This document shows positions 1 to 11,214 of a DNA stretch of 64,000 nt, in pieces; position 1 is the first letter of the stretch, and each line of letters begins with the position of its first letter. The notes under the pieces are model-generated. The model was not told the DNA's origin, searched no databases, and worked only from the letters and a program-made list of their open reading frames with translations. The stretch comes from Cinnamomum chago. Its lineage: Eukaryota > Streptophyta > Magnoliopsida > Laurales > Lauraceae. The translations under genes were made by a program, and so were the position numbers. The stretch lies in assembly GCA_038049695.1 (NCBI GenBank), contig CP142452.1, positions 68,143,501 through 68,207,500 on the forward strand. Direction: 5' to 3'.

Positions 1-599
1 AGGGCTTTTTTGGTGTTGTCCACATCTAAGGTGGTTTTTCTAGTTAATCCATGAGTTCAATTAATAATTCAAACTATTTAGATTATAAATTTGTAATCCA
101 TGACGGTAAAGGAGGGAACCCCGCGATCAATTTAAGGAGAAAATGAGGTGAAAAGCATACTAATGCCTTCTATGTTTATTTACACACTATTTTCACACTT
201 TATTCATGCAAAAGATGCATAAATGATTGCAAACATGCATCTATGTGTGAATAAAAAACACTGAAATCAATCATGTTCTTAGATGAGAAATAATATTCAT
301 AGATTGCCTTAGAAAATTAGCTCAGTTGGACTAAAATAGTCTAAACATCAAGCATGCATGATGATGTACTTTAGGAATGATCTCTTTTACAGTTACTGTA
401 ATATGATTGGAGTAAATTTGAAAGGTAGGGACTTTGAAGGGCTTATATAATGTATTCAAAGAATGGCTTGTTTAGGGGTAATGAAATCATTTCATTGAAG
501 CATCTCTAACTCAAAAAATATCTAATTAAGAAGGAGTCCAGATTGTAATTAAGGTTTGGACTCGAAGTTTTTTTGTGGTGCCTAGTTATAAAAGACTAA
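1..599. other. AT-rich intergenic DNA, no gene seen
   Basis: No open frame with codon structure or family resemblance is visible. A short tRNA box-A-like string (TAGCTCAGTTGG) occurs near 310, but no box B follows at the right distance, so I do not call a SINE. Confidence 0.6.
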
Positions 600-1593
600 G
601 GGGGCGTTTGGCAAGTCTTAATCTTGCCTCTATTTGTCTAAAGAGGTTTGAAATAGAGGTTTTGAGAAATATGATTGTTTGGATGGTGCAATCAAAATGT
701 CTACATGAAGCAGATAGTAAACACAATATATGTCAAAATATGGAAAGGGCCCTGAAACACAACCTTTTGGGATAGACAAATATGAATAAAGCGGACAGAC
801 ACATATGCTATAGTGCTAAACTATGCATCACCGCCTTTTCCTTTTGTTTTTAAATTTTGGGGAGCAAAATCAATATCCAAACCGTTGGGTGTCTTCAAAG
901 CCCAAGAATGGCTATGGGCCTAAATTTGAGTCATTGATCATTCACCAATCCCAAGATATGTGTAGAAAAACGTGGACCCTTAGATCAAATTTGCTAAAAT
1001 TTTTGGGCCCCAAGATCAAAATTTGAACCAATGGTTCTATTTACAAGCTTAATAATGGCTACACTACCAAATTTCAGTTCCTAATTCCATGTGGATCTTG
1101 AGAAAATGCAGAAAAACTTTGGACCGCTTATAAACTAATTGGGTTTTCATGTTAGAAAACCCAATTTGGTTTTTTCTAATTATCATCAGTTGTGTCTCTC
1201 TTAATACCAATCTGAAACATATAGTCTCTTTGGAACCCAAAACATAGCCAATGTATCAAATTTCAACCGTTGATCATTTGTGGATCTCAAGTTATTTGTG
1301 ATTAAAAGTGGACACTTATATTTGATTTTTTAGAACTTGTGGGCCCCAAGATCAAAATTGGGATCGTTGATCCTCTTCACTAGCTCAATAACATTTATGG
1401 TATCAACTTCCGGTGCCTAATTCCTTGCATAGCTCTAGAAATTTAAGAAAAACTTCATACCATAAGATTTTAAAATGTCTATTTGAAACTGTGAATTGGT
1501 CTTATCAAACCATCTAAAAGTAAAACCTCTGTTCTAATCAAATTTATCATCCACAGATCTATATCATATAGATAAGATTTATCAAACAAGGCC
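600..1593. mobile_element. Candidate Tourist-like (PIF/Harbinger) MITE
   Basis: The left end reads GGGGGCGTTTGGCAAGTCTT and the right end, on the complementary strand, GGCCTTGTTTGATAAATCTT. These are imperfect terminal inverted repeats of about 20 bp of the 'GTTTGG' kind common in plant MITEs. Both ends are flanked by TAA (597-599 and 1594-1596), the three-base target duplication expected of PIF/Harbinger elements. There is no transposase frame. At 994 bp it is long for a MITE and contains an internal direct duplication. A chance pairing of ends is possible because TAA is common. Confidence 0.5.
880..1470. repeat. Diverged direct duplication, period about 336 bp
   Basis: The string GGGCCCCAAGATCAAAAT occurs at 1005 and again at 1341. 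Flanking text also recurs in the same order: a 'TTGATCATT' segment before it, and a 'CCTAATTCC...AAGAAAAACTT' segment after it. The copies are well diverged and lie inside the 600-1593 element. Confidence 0.6.
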
Positions 1594-1596
1594 TAA

Positions 1597-4450
1597 TATA
1601 ATAAAATGCATGCTTAAAATCAATTCCCCATGCTTGCATCAAGTGTCACAGAAATTTCACTTAAATGGGATTTAAAGACATGAGAAAAATATTGTCATGA
1701 AAAATTGATAGTGATGGTGAGCCTTTTATCAACTCTAGACATAACTTCAGTAGGAGTGGAATTGTATGTGATGATAGATAGAACAGATGCATTTATCATA
1801 TGATAAAACATGTATAACCATATTTCCAACTCGTAAATATTAAAGATAAAAGATGAAATGGGTTCTGTATCTTGTGTTCTATTCTCCAAAACGAGTTATT
1901 TCTTGTGCTCTATTCTTCAAAGCTTGTTCTGGAAAAAAAAAGTTATGGGGATGGAAGAAGAGGCATAACACCAAAGCTTCTGATGTACAAATTTCTAATG
2001 GCCCCATCTCATGGCAAGAATCAAGAAGCTCCTCCATCTCCGATCTCTCTGTATCTTCTTTTCATTGTTTCTTCGTGTTTCTTTCTTCTCTCCCTCTTTG
2101 TTAGTAAATATAGCCTGAGAAAAGACGCATTAAAACTTGAAAGTAGGGGTACGGTGGAGGTTTTGGTTTGGTTAAGGACTAGCATTAAAGTCCGTGCGAT
2201 GCACGAGTTGTGACTACGATTATTAAATAAATTCTTATTATAAAGTGAATTATCATCAGGTAGATCATTTTTGTTAAGAATATATCACTTATAAATGCTA
2301 ATCTATATGCCTAAATTGTCAATGGAGCCTGTCATCTCCTTTTCCTTATAGTATTTTTACCCGATAAAACTATTCTTCAATTACACGTACAAACCCATAA
2401 CACATGCACCATGAAAGTTTGGGTCGTACAAAAGACATAGGCGTATGCCCATAAACCATCACCCAAAATCCTAAACGGGTGCTATCAATGATAAGATATT
2501 TTCTATGCAATATTTTATAACAAACATGTGATAAGACTCCTTTTTTTTGGTTTTCTTGTACATTTTGGATCCTTTCTAAAAATTGTTGAAAATATGCCTT
2601 TTTTTTTTAAATAAATGAAGAAATAAAATATAAAACTATAGATCCTTGGTGATAGAAAGATGTTCGTATTCCCATCATAGTAAATATTACAATAACATCA
2701 GTGATGCTACTTTGACAATATATTTTTCATAAAATATTGCAATAACTTCACAATAAGTTCAAAATACATGTGACAAGTTCATTACTAAGGAAAAGGATAG
2801 GTCGCAACACAGAACATAATTTTTTTTTTTTTTTTAACATTTCATAAGGATGCCTTTCAGTGAACAGAGCTGTAATACAAGAAAGGGAATACCCCAAGTT
2901 ATTAAACAGGTTATAGAAAGATAAGTGCTACTTGTGATAATCATATTCATAGCCTATGGCTTACTCCCATGAATTTTGGATGTTTTGGAGAAACCAAGAG
3001 AGTAATCAAATCATACATATTACATAAATTATTACTCAGGGCCAGCATGTAATCTTATTGCAAAAAAACATGCTTGTTAAATGGCTTGCATATAAAGCAT
3101 TCACATTCAATTGTTTTTTAGCGGAAAATCTCTTCATGGGTGTGGAGTAATATACTGTGGAAAGTCTAATGGTACACTCAGAGAGAAATGACCAATGATA
3201 TTAAAAAAAAAAAAAAAAATGCTGAAAGCCCCCCTTTTTGGCCTTTTGTCACTTTCTCCATGTCTCGTGTTTCTTCCATTTGCATAAATTGGGTATAACT
3301 AGCATGATGTGCACTGCACAGATTAAGTCCTGAATAATATATTAAAACTAATATCTCATTCTTATAAATCTATTTATACAAATTAATTAAAAAAATCAAA
3401 TCAATCAAAAATTATGGAAACCAAACCTGTCCACACTTAATCCACGTCAGCATACACAAAAGAAAGGATTCATATGCATTTATGTTCATTTTGAATATTA
3501 AATAAAAACTTTAAAAATAACATTAATTTATAGAGTTGGAAGGCATCCCTTTGAATTGGATTACATCTACACAAATGGGCGCCCAAGAGATATTTTATTG
3601 AAAATGCACATATTTAGCTCAAGAGACACCTTTTATTGAAAATGCACATATTATGTGTTTTTAAAATGACACTTGCACAAATGGGCCCCAATAAGCTGAT
3701 GTGGTTTCTCCGAAGGCCAGAATTGAGGGATTTTTTGAGGTTTTTTTATGCAACCAACATTCGGCTTTAAAGAGAAAGAATGAGACATGAGAGAATACTA
3801 ATGAAAAGTGTCATTTCCTTTTTGAAGAGACAAATCGGTTTAAAGAGGATTTATGACTATAGTAGTAGAGATGGGAGCCAATGCACCGACGTGGCTCAAG
3901 GAAAGAGTGATTGGGGGTATTTTTTTTTTTTTTTTTCCAACTGTTGCATACTTTCTAAAAATGGCCAAGTCACCCTCTGAATCTGATTGGAATCAGCATT
4001 TTCTAACACGAATTGTCCATAGTACATTGCATAAGAAAATTGCTTGAGGACTTGGGACTCTGTCTCGACTTTCTTGGCAAATACTCAAGCACATGAAAAT
4101 GGTATCAATTTCAGCAAAGCATTTCTCAGATCAAGAAATAATCCAATTGTATGAAAGCTTAGTGTTTATGCCTGAATTTGAGCTTCTTTTTTTTTTTTTT
4201 TATCATTTTCTCGGCTCAGGATGTGGGTTTTTTTAATGGGGTATGCTCATTGAGGGATAATTAACTCAGTTATCCATTTTTCTGCATTTTAGTTTATTTC
4301 AAAGAGGACAGAAAGATTACCTTATCTTTCAAAAAAAATTAAAATTAAAAAGTAAGAACAGTCAAATGATTCTATTTGGCACAGACTTCTAGGGCATATT
4401 AATTTGTGTCCCAAACCTATAGCTTCCACAAAAAAGAACTATAGACTAAA
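1597..4450. other. Gene-free AT-rich stretch
   Basis: Only short unconvincing frames are present. Poly(T)/poly(A) tracts lie near 2,820, 3,205, 3,925 and 4,185. A short sequence about 'caagagatattttattgaaaatgcacatatt' length is partly repeated around 3,590-3,655. Nothing codes for a recognisable protein. Confidence 0.6.
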
Positions 4451-4735
4451 GGCCTATTTCTTTACCGGAATTTGAGAGGTTGAGGTTTTTTGGACTTAAT
4501 GTGATATCTTGTCCCCTGGCATTTGAAATGCTGTGTTTCTTTTATTAGAATTTCAAATTCCAACCACCTAAAAGAACTTTTGGAATTCTTGAAATTCCAT
4601 TTTCTATACCATTTTTTGAAATTTCAAGTCCTTCATCTAAAAGAGGAAATTGGAATTCCACCTAAGTCGACAACTTTTGGAGAAATTGAAATTCTTCCAG
4701 ACATGAATTCTTGGAATTCTGATAAAGAAACAGGC
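4451..4735. mobile_element. Candidate MITE with imperfect TIRs
   Basis: The left end GGCCTATTTCTTTACCGGAA pairs with the complement of the right end, GAGCCTGTTTCTTTATCAGA; both then run into a 'GAATT' stretch, giving TIRs of about 27 bp. The interior is made of repeated 'GGAATTC/AATTTC' words and has no coding frame. I could not see a clear target duplication, so the superfamily is open. Confidence 0.5.
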
Positions 4736-5879
4736 TCGAGTTCGTACGTTTTCAACCTATTTTCCCCAAGCGGAGAAAGTTGAGTAATCTAATTAGGAGA
4801 GTGATACAGCAATTGAGCAATCTCCATCAAGTGATTGATGGAGATTGGAGATTCGACCATGCACCTTTTGAAATATGGAATGAAGATATAGATTAGGCTA
4901 ACCTATTAAAGAACATGAAAGTTCATATTTCGTGTCAAATATATTTATTTACAATGTTATATCTCACCTATTTTACATTTCTAAATTAATCTAATTGTTA
5001 CTCTTCACAGTTTCTGAAAGGTATTATACGATATAGTTTTTTGGTCAATTTCCTCCCTTCCTGGAGAAAATGAAGTAAGATCTATGTCTACCTTCACTTG
5101 TCTGATGTTGACTAATGGGCCTAACCCAAACTCATTTTTATAGCTTGAAACATCAAGCCAGAGCTGGACCATAACTCTGGGCCTTCTTCTGATTTAGGCC
5201 CTTATCAGTCTCTAGCATTTATCTGGAAAGAGCGAGTCTCCCATAAATAAGTGGCCTCAGATCTAAAGCCAGGGTGTGAGTCTGACTCAGCCCTCAAACT
5301 CGGGCACTCTAATTTATATTGAGCACAGACCTATGCCAATGTGGGTCCAGCTTAAATCTAGCCAATTGACTGAACCATGTTATTTAAATCGAGCTAATGA
5401 TTAAAAGAGGGCTTAACTTTGGCCGGGCCGGGCGGACCGCTGTAGGTCCAGCATGGCTCAAGGAGAACATCACTTGTTTATAAATTGGATTGGAAGTAAC
5501 CCCACCCGAAAGAAACTGCGTCAACTCGAACCTTGAATTACCAGGTTGGTTATGAGTCAGAACAGTGAGTCAAAGTTGTTTTTCAGATTTGATAAAGTTT
5601 GGGTTCGATTGGTGGGTAAAATACCAGTAATGTACCTAAACCTGAACCCTTTTCAGTTTTAACTAGGTCGAAACGAGGCAGTAAGAGGGGCCAACCCAAT
5701 CCGAAATTACTAGGTCTGGTTTAGATTGGGTTGCTGGGTCAGGTCAAAAACTTTTAACCCTCTGTATGGGTTGCTGCTGATACACTACTGCAGTTGTGGA
5801 AATATGCAGTCAGACACATGATCTTGACCATCCGCTTAATGAGGCCCAGCCAATCACTGCACAATTGTCTACTCTCATC

Positions 5880-7347
5880 AAATCAATTTGCTTCAATTTT
5901 TATGTTCAGTGACATTCTATTCTAAGTCCATCCAATGGGGTCACCAATTTTGACCCTACAAAAAATTCTTTGATTGGCCGATGCCCTAAACTTGACTTAC
6001 CCAAGTGTACCATATCCAAAAAATTGACAATCTTGGAAGGAAATACCTTATCCTGGATAATATAGAAGATTTGTTTTTTGTGTGGAAAGGAGAATGATTC
6101 TATCAACCATTTTCTTATTCACTGATAGGTTTCTTCTTTCGGCCATGCTATTCGGCCGATTGGGGGACCGGGCCAGCACTCGGTCCCCAAAGTCGGGCCA
6201 TTTAGACTTTTTGTTCTTCTTTTATATGGAAATATTTCGCAGAAAGATGTGACACATTGTGATGTTCTCTAGATTTCTTAGGTGACGTGTTTCACACTTG
6301 AAGTTTGGCCCCCTTGAACAGTTGTGGTCTGTTGCTTTGACAACTTATCCCTTTTGTTATAATGTAGACCATTTGGAGGGAAATGAACGAGAGGATTTCT
6401 TGTGATTCACTCTCTTCATTGCAAGATTTGTTAGCGGCGGGTTTGTTTAAAATTAGAAAATGGGCTTTAGGGAGGGAGGAGTTTGTTTTTCTTCACACAT
6501 GATAATACTTTTGTTAATGGAGAGGCTTTCAGAACGGTCTTCCAAATCTATTACACTTGTTAAATGGTGCCCACCATTGGAAGGAGTTCTCAAGTTTAAC
6601 GTGGATGGCCGGCTAGAGGCTAATTGGGTTCGGCTAGAGGAGTGATTGGTAATTTCAAAGGCGAATTATTGATTTATTTTTCAAAGCCAATTGTAATTAA
6701 AAACTCTAACAAGGCGGAGGTGTTATCTATTCTAGAGTCATTGTAAATGGTGCCTGCCATTCGAAGGGCTTCTCAAGTTTAATGTGGACGGGGGTGGCTA
6801 GAGGTAAACTGGGTATTGGACGAGTGCTTGGCAGTTTCAAAGGAGAAATATTGATTTATTTTTCTAAGCCAATTGGAATTAAAGACTCTAACAAAGCGGA
6901 TGTGTTATCGATTCTAGAGGCATTGAGAACTTATTATAGGTCATTTAGCCAATGCTTGATTGCGGAAAGTGATTCTTTCAATGCAATATCTTGGGTCTTG
7001 CGAAATGGTAAGGCTCCTTAGAAATCTCTCTACATCATCAATGAGAGGTTAGAGCTAGTCATCCTTGATACGGGTGATTTTCAAGCTTGTGATTCATTCG
7101 GCCCATCACATTGCGGATTCATTAAAGCAAGGTGTGGATAGGGATAGTACCTTCTTATAGATATTTGGTATTTTGTGGTATTGTTTTATTTTTTTCCTTC
7201 CGTGAGAGGAGTGTGATATAAGGCCTTTGTACCATTACTCTTTCTTATTTTGGGAGGGGGGAGGGGGGGGGGTTCTACGTAGGGCCTACATGAAGGAATT
7301 TTTTTTGATTTTGCCGCTGCTTACTAATAAATTAAAAAAAAAAAAAA
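5880..7347 (+). mobile_element. 5'-truncated L1-type LINE, 3' end with RNase H
   Basis: Around 6,070-6,115 the plus strand encodes a CxxC-type segment, FLCGKENDSINHFLIH, matching the zf-RVT motif after the reverse transcriptase in plant L1 elements. From 6,560 a ribonuclease H-like domain follows (VKWCPPLEG.LKFNVDG..., PIGIKDSNKADVLSILEAL, then ...AESDSFNAISWVL), as in plant L1 clades that carry a C-terminal RNase H. The element ends in a short 3' UTR and an A-rich tail at about 7,332-7,347. Stops and frame changes interrupt it, and part of the RNase H is duplicated. The 5' boundary is approximate and no target duplication was found. It is a dead fragment. Confidence 0.75.
6562..6930 (+). repeat. 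Tandem duplication inside the LINE RNase H region
   Basis: The segment beginning AAATGGTGCC at 6,562 recurs at 6,746 (period about 184 bp). Both copies encode KFNVDG, then SFKGE.LIYFSKPI, then DSNKA- or NSNKAEVLSILE-like text. The first copy stops after about 184 bp; the second runs on to complete the domain remnant. It looks like a partial tandem duplication within a LINE rather than two insertions. Confidence 0.7.
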
Positions 7348-8416
7348 CCCTGATGATATGCTATTAGAAATCCCCAACTACAAGAATTTTAGTAAGAAAT
7401 TCTTACAAATAAACATGCCCTTTATATCTCTCTCATTACTATAATATTGGTTGATCCTTCATAACTGAAACAATAAAAGAAGGATACTTTTTATTGGCCA
7501 CATACATGGTCAATTAAGGTATGTCGCAATTTGGTGGAATTTGAAAACCTTATTAGATTCATACATAACTGGGCTATGAATCAGTCTGTAAAAAATGTCA
7601 ACTTTATTAGACATTCCTTGATTTCAACGAGGCCATCGTTATAATAAAACAATAAATAGAGTAACAATATATTAGATGACTATAAATGCTTACGGATCTA
7701 TCTTTTAGCACGCAATTAATAAAAGCTCACCTATTCATCTAGCAAATCTAATAAACCCTATTAGCTAGGTGTTCGTTTGATTAATTAAAAAAGCAGCCTT
7801 CACCTAACATACATGTCTGTATTTCATATCAGTTTAGGAGTCGTTTATATTTTACAATGGGATAAGAAAATGGGTTTTATATTTGTAAAATTTCACGTTC
7901 ATGTGAAACAAATACCTTGTTTGTTTGTAACTATATCATTCTCTCACAGGAGTAAACATTCACGGTTTGGGTTTAGTTTATTAAAATCTCCATATATCTT
8001 GAAATCTATGAAGAATCAAGACATGAAACTAAACGTCCAGGTCAATTAATTTCTTTAATATATATTTCAAAATTCCTCATTTCTTTTTTATTTAATGTTT
8101 TTTTTTTTTTTTTGTCTTGATCTTATGTTATCAGAGGAAAGATATTTCCCATAGTAAAGAAAAGAAAGATCCATTTTCATCAAAATGCAAGCATCCAAAT
8201 GGCCCGCATGCAATGTTTCCCAGTACCAATAGTTACTAAACTGGCCGGACATGCCATTCATTGTCTGGCTTGCCATCTTATACATATGGAATATGACATT
8301 TGTCTTGTATGTTGAAAGATACCACATAGTAATGACCACTGCACATGGGCTGCGCCCAAAGCTTGTCAAAAGTGCCACCCATTTAGTTGTCGGCCCTAAC
8401 ACACACAATAGAAGTC
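7348..8416. other. Gene-free stretch
   Basis: No supported coding region. The DNA is AT-rich with a T-tract near 8,100-8,114. Short frames at 7,813-8,049 and on the minus strand around 8,088-8,525 lack family resemblance, and the latter runs into a repeat. Confidence 0.6.
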
Positions 8417-8804
8417 TAGGGTTGTAAATAGTTCGGTTCCGGTCCGGGTCCATAGTGGACCCGGACCCGGAACCGTTAAGGAGAAGGTGGAACTGGATCC
8501 AGACACGGAACCATTTCGGAACCAATTCCTTAGCTCTGGAATTGGAACCAGAACCATATATGGGAAGGGTCTGGATCCGGGTCCGGATTTAGGTAGAGAA
8601 TGATATTAAAAAAACATGATTTTTTAGGAGAGATTTTCAAAAATTGAGGTAATATGTCGGGTCTTGGGTCCATGGGTCCGAACCAAGGTGGAACCGGACC
8701 CAGACCCATTTACTTATCGATGCCTAAATAAGGACCCAAACCCGGTTTTTAACAGGCCAGAACATCCAGATAATTGAAAAATTGAGTACCCATTTACATC
8801 CCTA
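8417..8804. mobile_element. Candidate hAT-type MITE rich in GGTCCGGGTCC words
   Basis: The left end is TAGGGTTGTAAATAG and the right end, on the complement, TAGGGATGTAAATGGG. Ends of the type 'TAGGG-TGTAAAT' are familiar from non-autonomous plant hAT elements. The flanks AATAGAAG (8,408-8,415) and AATAGAAC after the right end differ by one base, close to an 8-bp hAT target duplication, although the left copy sits two bases off the called end. The interior consists of alternating GGAACCGG / CCGGACCC words that fold on themselves. No transposase. Confidence 0.5.
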
Positions 8805-9657
8805 AATAGAACCCACCCATTTTTGGCTTGAGACAGAGAGCCATCCCAAGAGGCCAAAGAATCATTCTTGGCCCATCCCGCAGGCCCAATAAATTACTTA
8901 CTAGCTAAACTCTGTACTGAACCATGGTTCTTAAACCCAACTAATACAAGTAACCTGATTAGTCCTTGAGTCTTTGGCAGACTAGGTCAGACTCATTTGA
9001 CTCGATGATCTCAGAGTCAAGTTGACCGGGCCGAGTCAGTGCATGTCAATTAAGTTCTTAAACTAAATGAAAGAGGGTTTGGAAGCCAGGAAGGGCCCAT
9101 TTTAAACTATATTACAGAGAGCAGAAACAAATGGTCAAAGCCATAAAAGGGCTTTGTCTTTACCAGGATACAATTATTGTTTGTTTCTTCCTACAATTCA
9201 AATCCATCCATCGATATGAACTAGGAGGCTGTTCTTGGTGTTGCATGTCAGACAGACCATCTATAAAAACAAAGGGGAGAATGTCACTATTCTTCATGTT
9301 GTTGGTATTACAGTATTCTTCAAATTGTTGTTATTCTCTGAATGTTATGATGTTGTATTTTAGGGGAGAGTGAAGAACTCAAACCCCGGCAAAGTGGGCA
9401 CATTTGGGGCCAATATGGGCCATGGTTTGGTAATCACAAGGAAATAACGCAGTTTAGAACTTACTTGAACATAGACCTTAGATCAAAGGACCAGGGCCTT
9501 GATTTTAGAAAGTTTTCTACAGTAAAAAATAAGGAGGAGTGCGCAGAGTGTAAGTGGAGATCATTGGCCCCATCATATGGAAAAGAAAATATAGTTGCAC
9601 ATGAGGCATAAGAAAAAATATTGTTTTATTCATAGTTAATTGACTTATATGATATAA
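8805..9657. other. Gene-free stretch
   Basis: Contains repeated 'gggccca'-type words and GACTCG-rich text near 8,950-9,040, but no coding region or structured repeat that I can delimit. Confidence 0.5.
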
Positions 9658-9800
9658 GGGCTTGTAGCTCAGTTGGTGAGGCACCTTCATTCCACATAAA
9701 CAACCATGGATCAGCTTTTAACTATAGCACTGATGGTGAGAACTTGAGTATGTGTGTGTGAGTATCTACCAGAGCAAGCAAATAAATAAATAAATAAATT
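9658..9800 (+). mobile_element. tRNA-derived SINE
   Basis: A box-A-like TAGCTCAGTTGGTGAGG near 9,664 opens the unit, and the body resembles the copy at 11,063. It ends in an AAAT-repeat tail (AAATAAATAAATAAAT), typical of tRNA-derived plant SINEs. Box B is decayed. It is not a functional tRNA because no cloverleaf closes. Confidence 0.6.
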
Positions 9801-11062
9801 TAAAGGTTTGTTGGTTTGCATCGAATTGAGTTCCTTGGAATTCATTGTAAAAAAAGGTTCAAAGAAAGTATTATTAACGATTAGAGGGTCAAGGATATAA
9901 GCCGGGGATATAGATACCACTTGACTTTTCTAGGATATGATTTATTGGGTGATAGCTAAGAATTAATTTTCCATCTCTCCATCGTTTTCTTTGTAAGGAG
10001 TTCTTTTTCTTCTTGATACAAGCCAAAATAGTTGGACCAAGATTGAACCTCACTACATTCAAGGAAGAAGACAACCAGCACAAGCAAGCAAGAGGATTGA
10101 GGGATCGAACACTAGGTAGTTCGCTGAGAACGGGTTCTTCACATTTCTTTCTTCAATTTCTTCCATTTTTAGGGATACATTTTTTTTTTAGAATTCTTAC
10201 AATATCAATTCCATGAAAAAAAAACCCCTTGAGACAACGAAATGGATTAGTGCAACATTGTCTTCTGTCTTATATTATCCGTGTATTTTCTTCTTTTTGT
10301 ATGTTTACAAAGAGCCAATTGGATGATCTCTCAAAATGCTTTATTTAGAACCCTTCTTACCTTGCAGGACCAATAAACTCTACCCGTATACCACCAACCC
10401 CTTTTATTTTAACCCTAGAATGGAAAATTCTCTAGGCTTTGACTGCTAGGATGTTAACTCTCTAGAAAACAAAGGGGGTGGGTGCGTCGCGTTAGTCGTT
10501 CAAACTGTAGGGTCCATCTGTTTGCATAGAATACTTAGAAATTAAATATATAGTTCATTCCATAAGTGATTAAAAATGAAGATCCAAGTTAAATATATAT
10601 AAAGGACTATTAAATAACCTCACTTTTAATCGAAAGTGAAACAAGGATGAACACACAACCATTACTCTAGTAGTTTAATACCTATGAAAGTCAAGGTCCT
10701 ATCTACATTGCTATCTTAGGTTCTTTACTACTCATGTCATGTCATTCACACTTCGTACCTCTTTAATAATATTTCGGTGGAGCTCATTTGATGATGAACT
10801 CCTATGTTTCTAAAACAAACAAGGCCCTAAAGGTTAATTATAAGCTGGAGATGTAGATGTGACATGACTTTCCATGGTTTTGATTTAATAGGGTGATGGC
10901 CGTGTATTTATCTTACATCTTGTTACTTTGTTTTCTATTAAACGTGAAATTGTTTGATGGTCATTTACGAATCTTGCCCTTTGTTTATTCAATTTTTAGA
11001 AGTATATTTCTTAGAATTCTGAGGAAATTCCATGCATGCAAGTGGGATTTTTGTTGCCAATC
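9801..11062. other. Gene-free stretch with a diverged dispersed repeat
   Basis: No coding region. Text around 9,890-9,960 (ATAAGC.GG.GATATAGAT..., then GGGTGATAGC) resembles 10,840-10,910 in the same order, suggesting an old direct repeat of about 930 bp spacing. SINE copies lie outside this interval next to each repeat copy, so the duplicated block may include them. Confidence 0.5.
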
Positions 11063-11214
11063 CACTGCTAGCTCAGTGGTGAGCACCTACCCACGCTCCA
11101 CAAAAACAACCAAGATCAAATCCTTAGCTATAATGTTGATGGTGTGGCACTTGTTAGTGCAACATCCAGTATTTTTGCAAAAAGTCTTAATTAGAATAGA
11201 AATAAATAAATAAA
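11063..11214 (+). mobile_element. tRNA-derived SINE, same family as 9,658
   Basis: Begins with CTAGCTCAGTGGTGAGCACC (box A). The body shares ACAAAAACAACCA-GATCA and TTAGCTATA with the copy near 9,690-9,730, and the tail is AAATAAATAAATAAAA. Imperfect box B; a degraded short interspersed element. Confidence 0.6.

Noticed and set aside
9660-9735. Possible tRNA gene
   Set aside because: Only box A is good. There is no acceptor stem or anticodon arm, and an AAAT-repeat tail marks it as a SINE.
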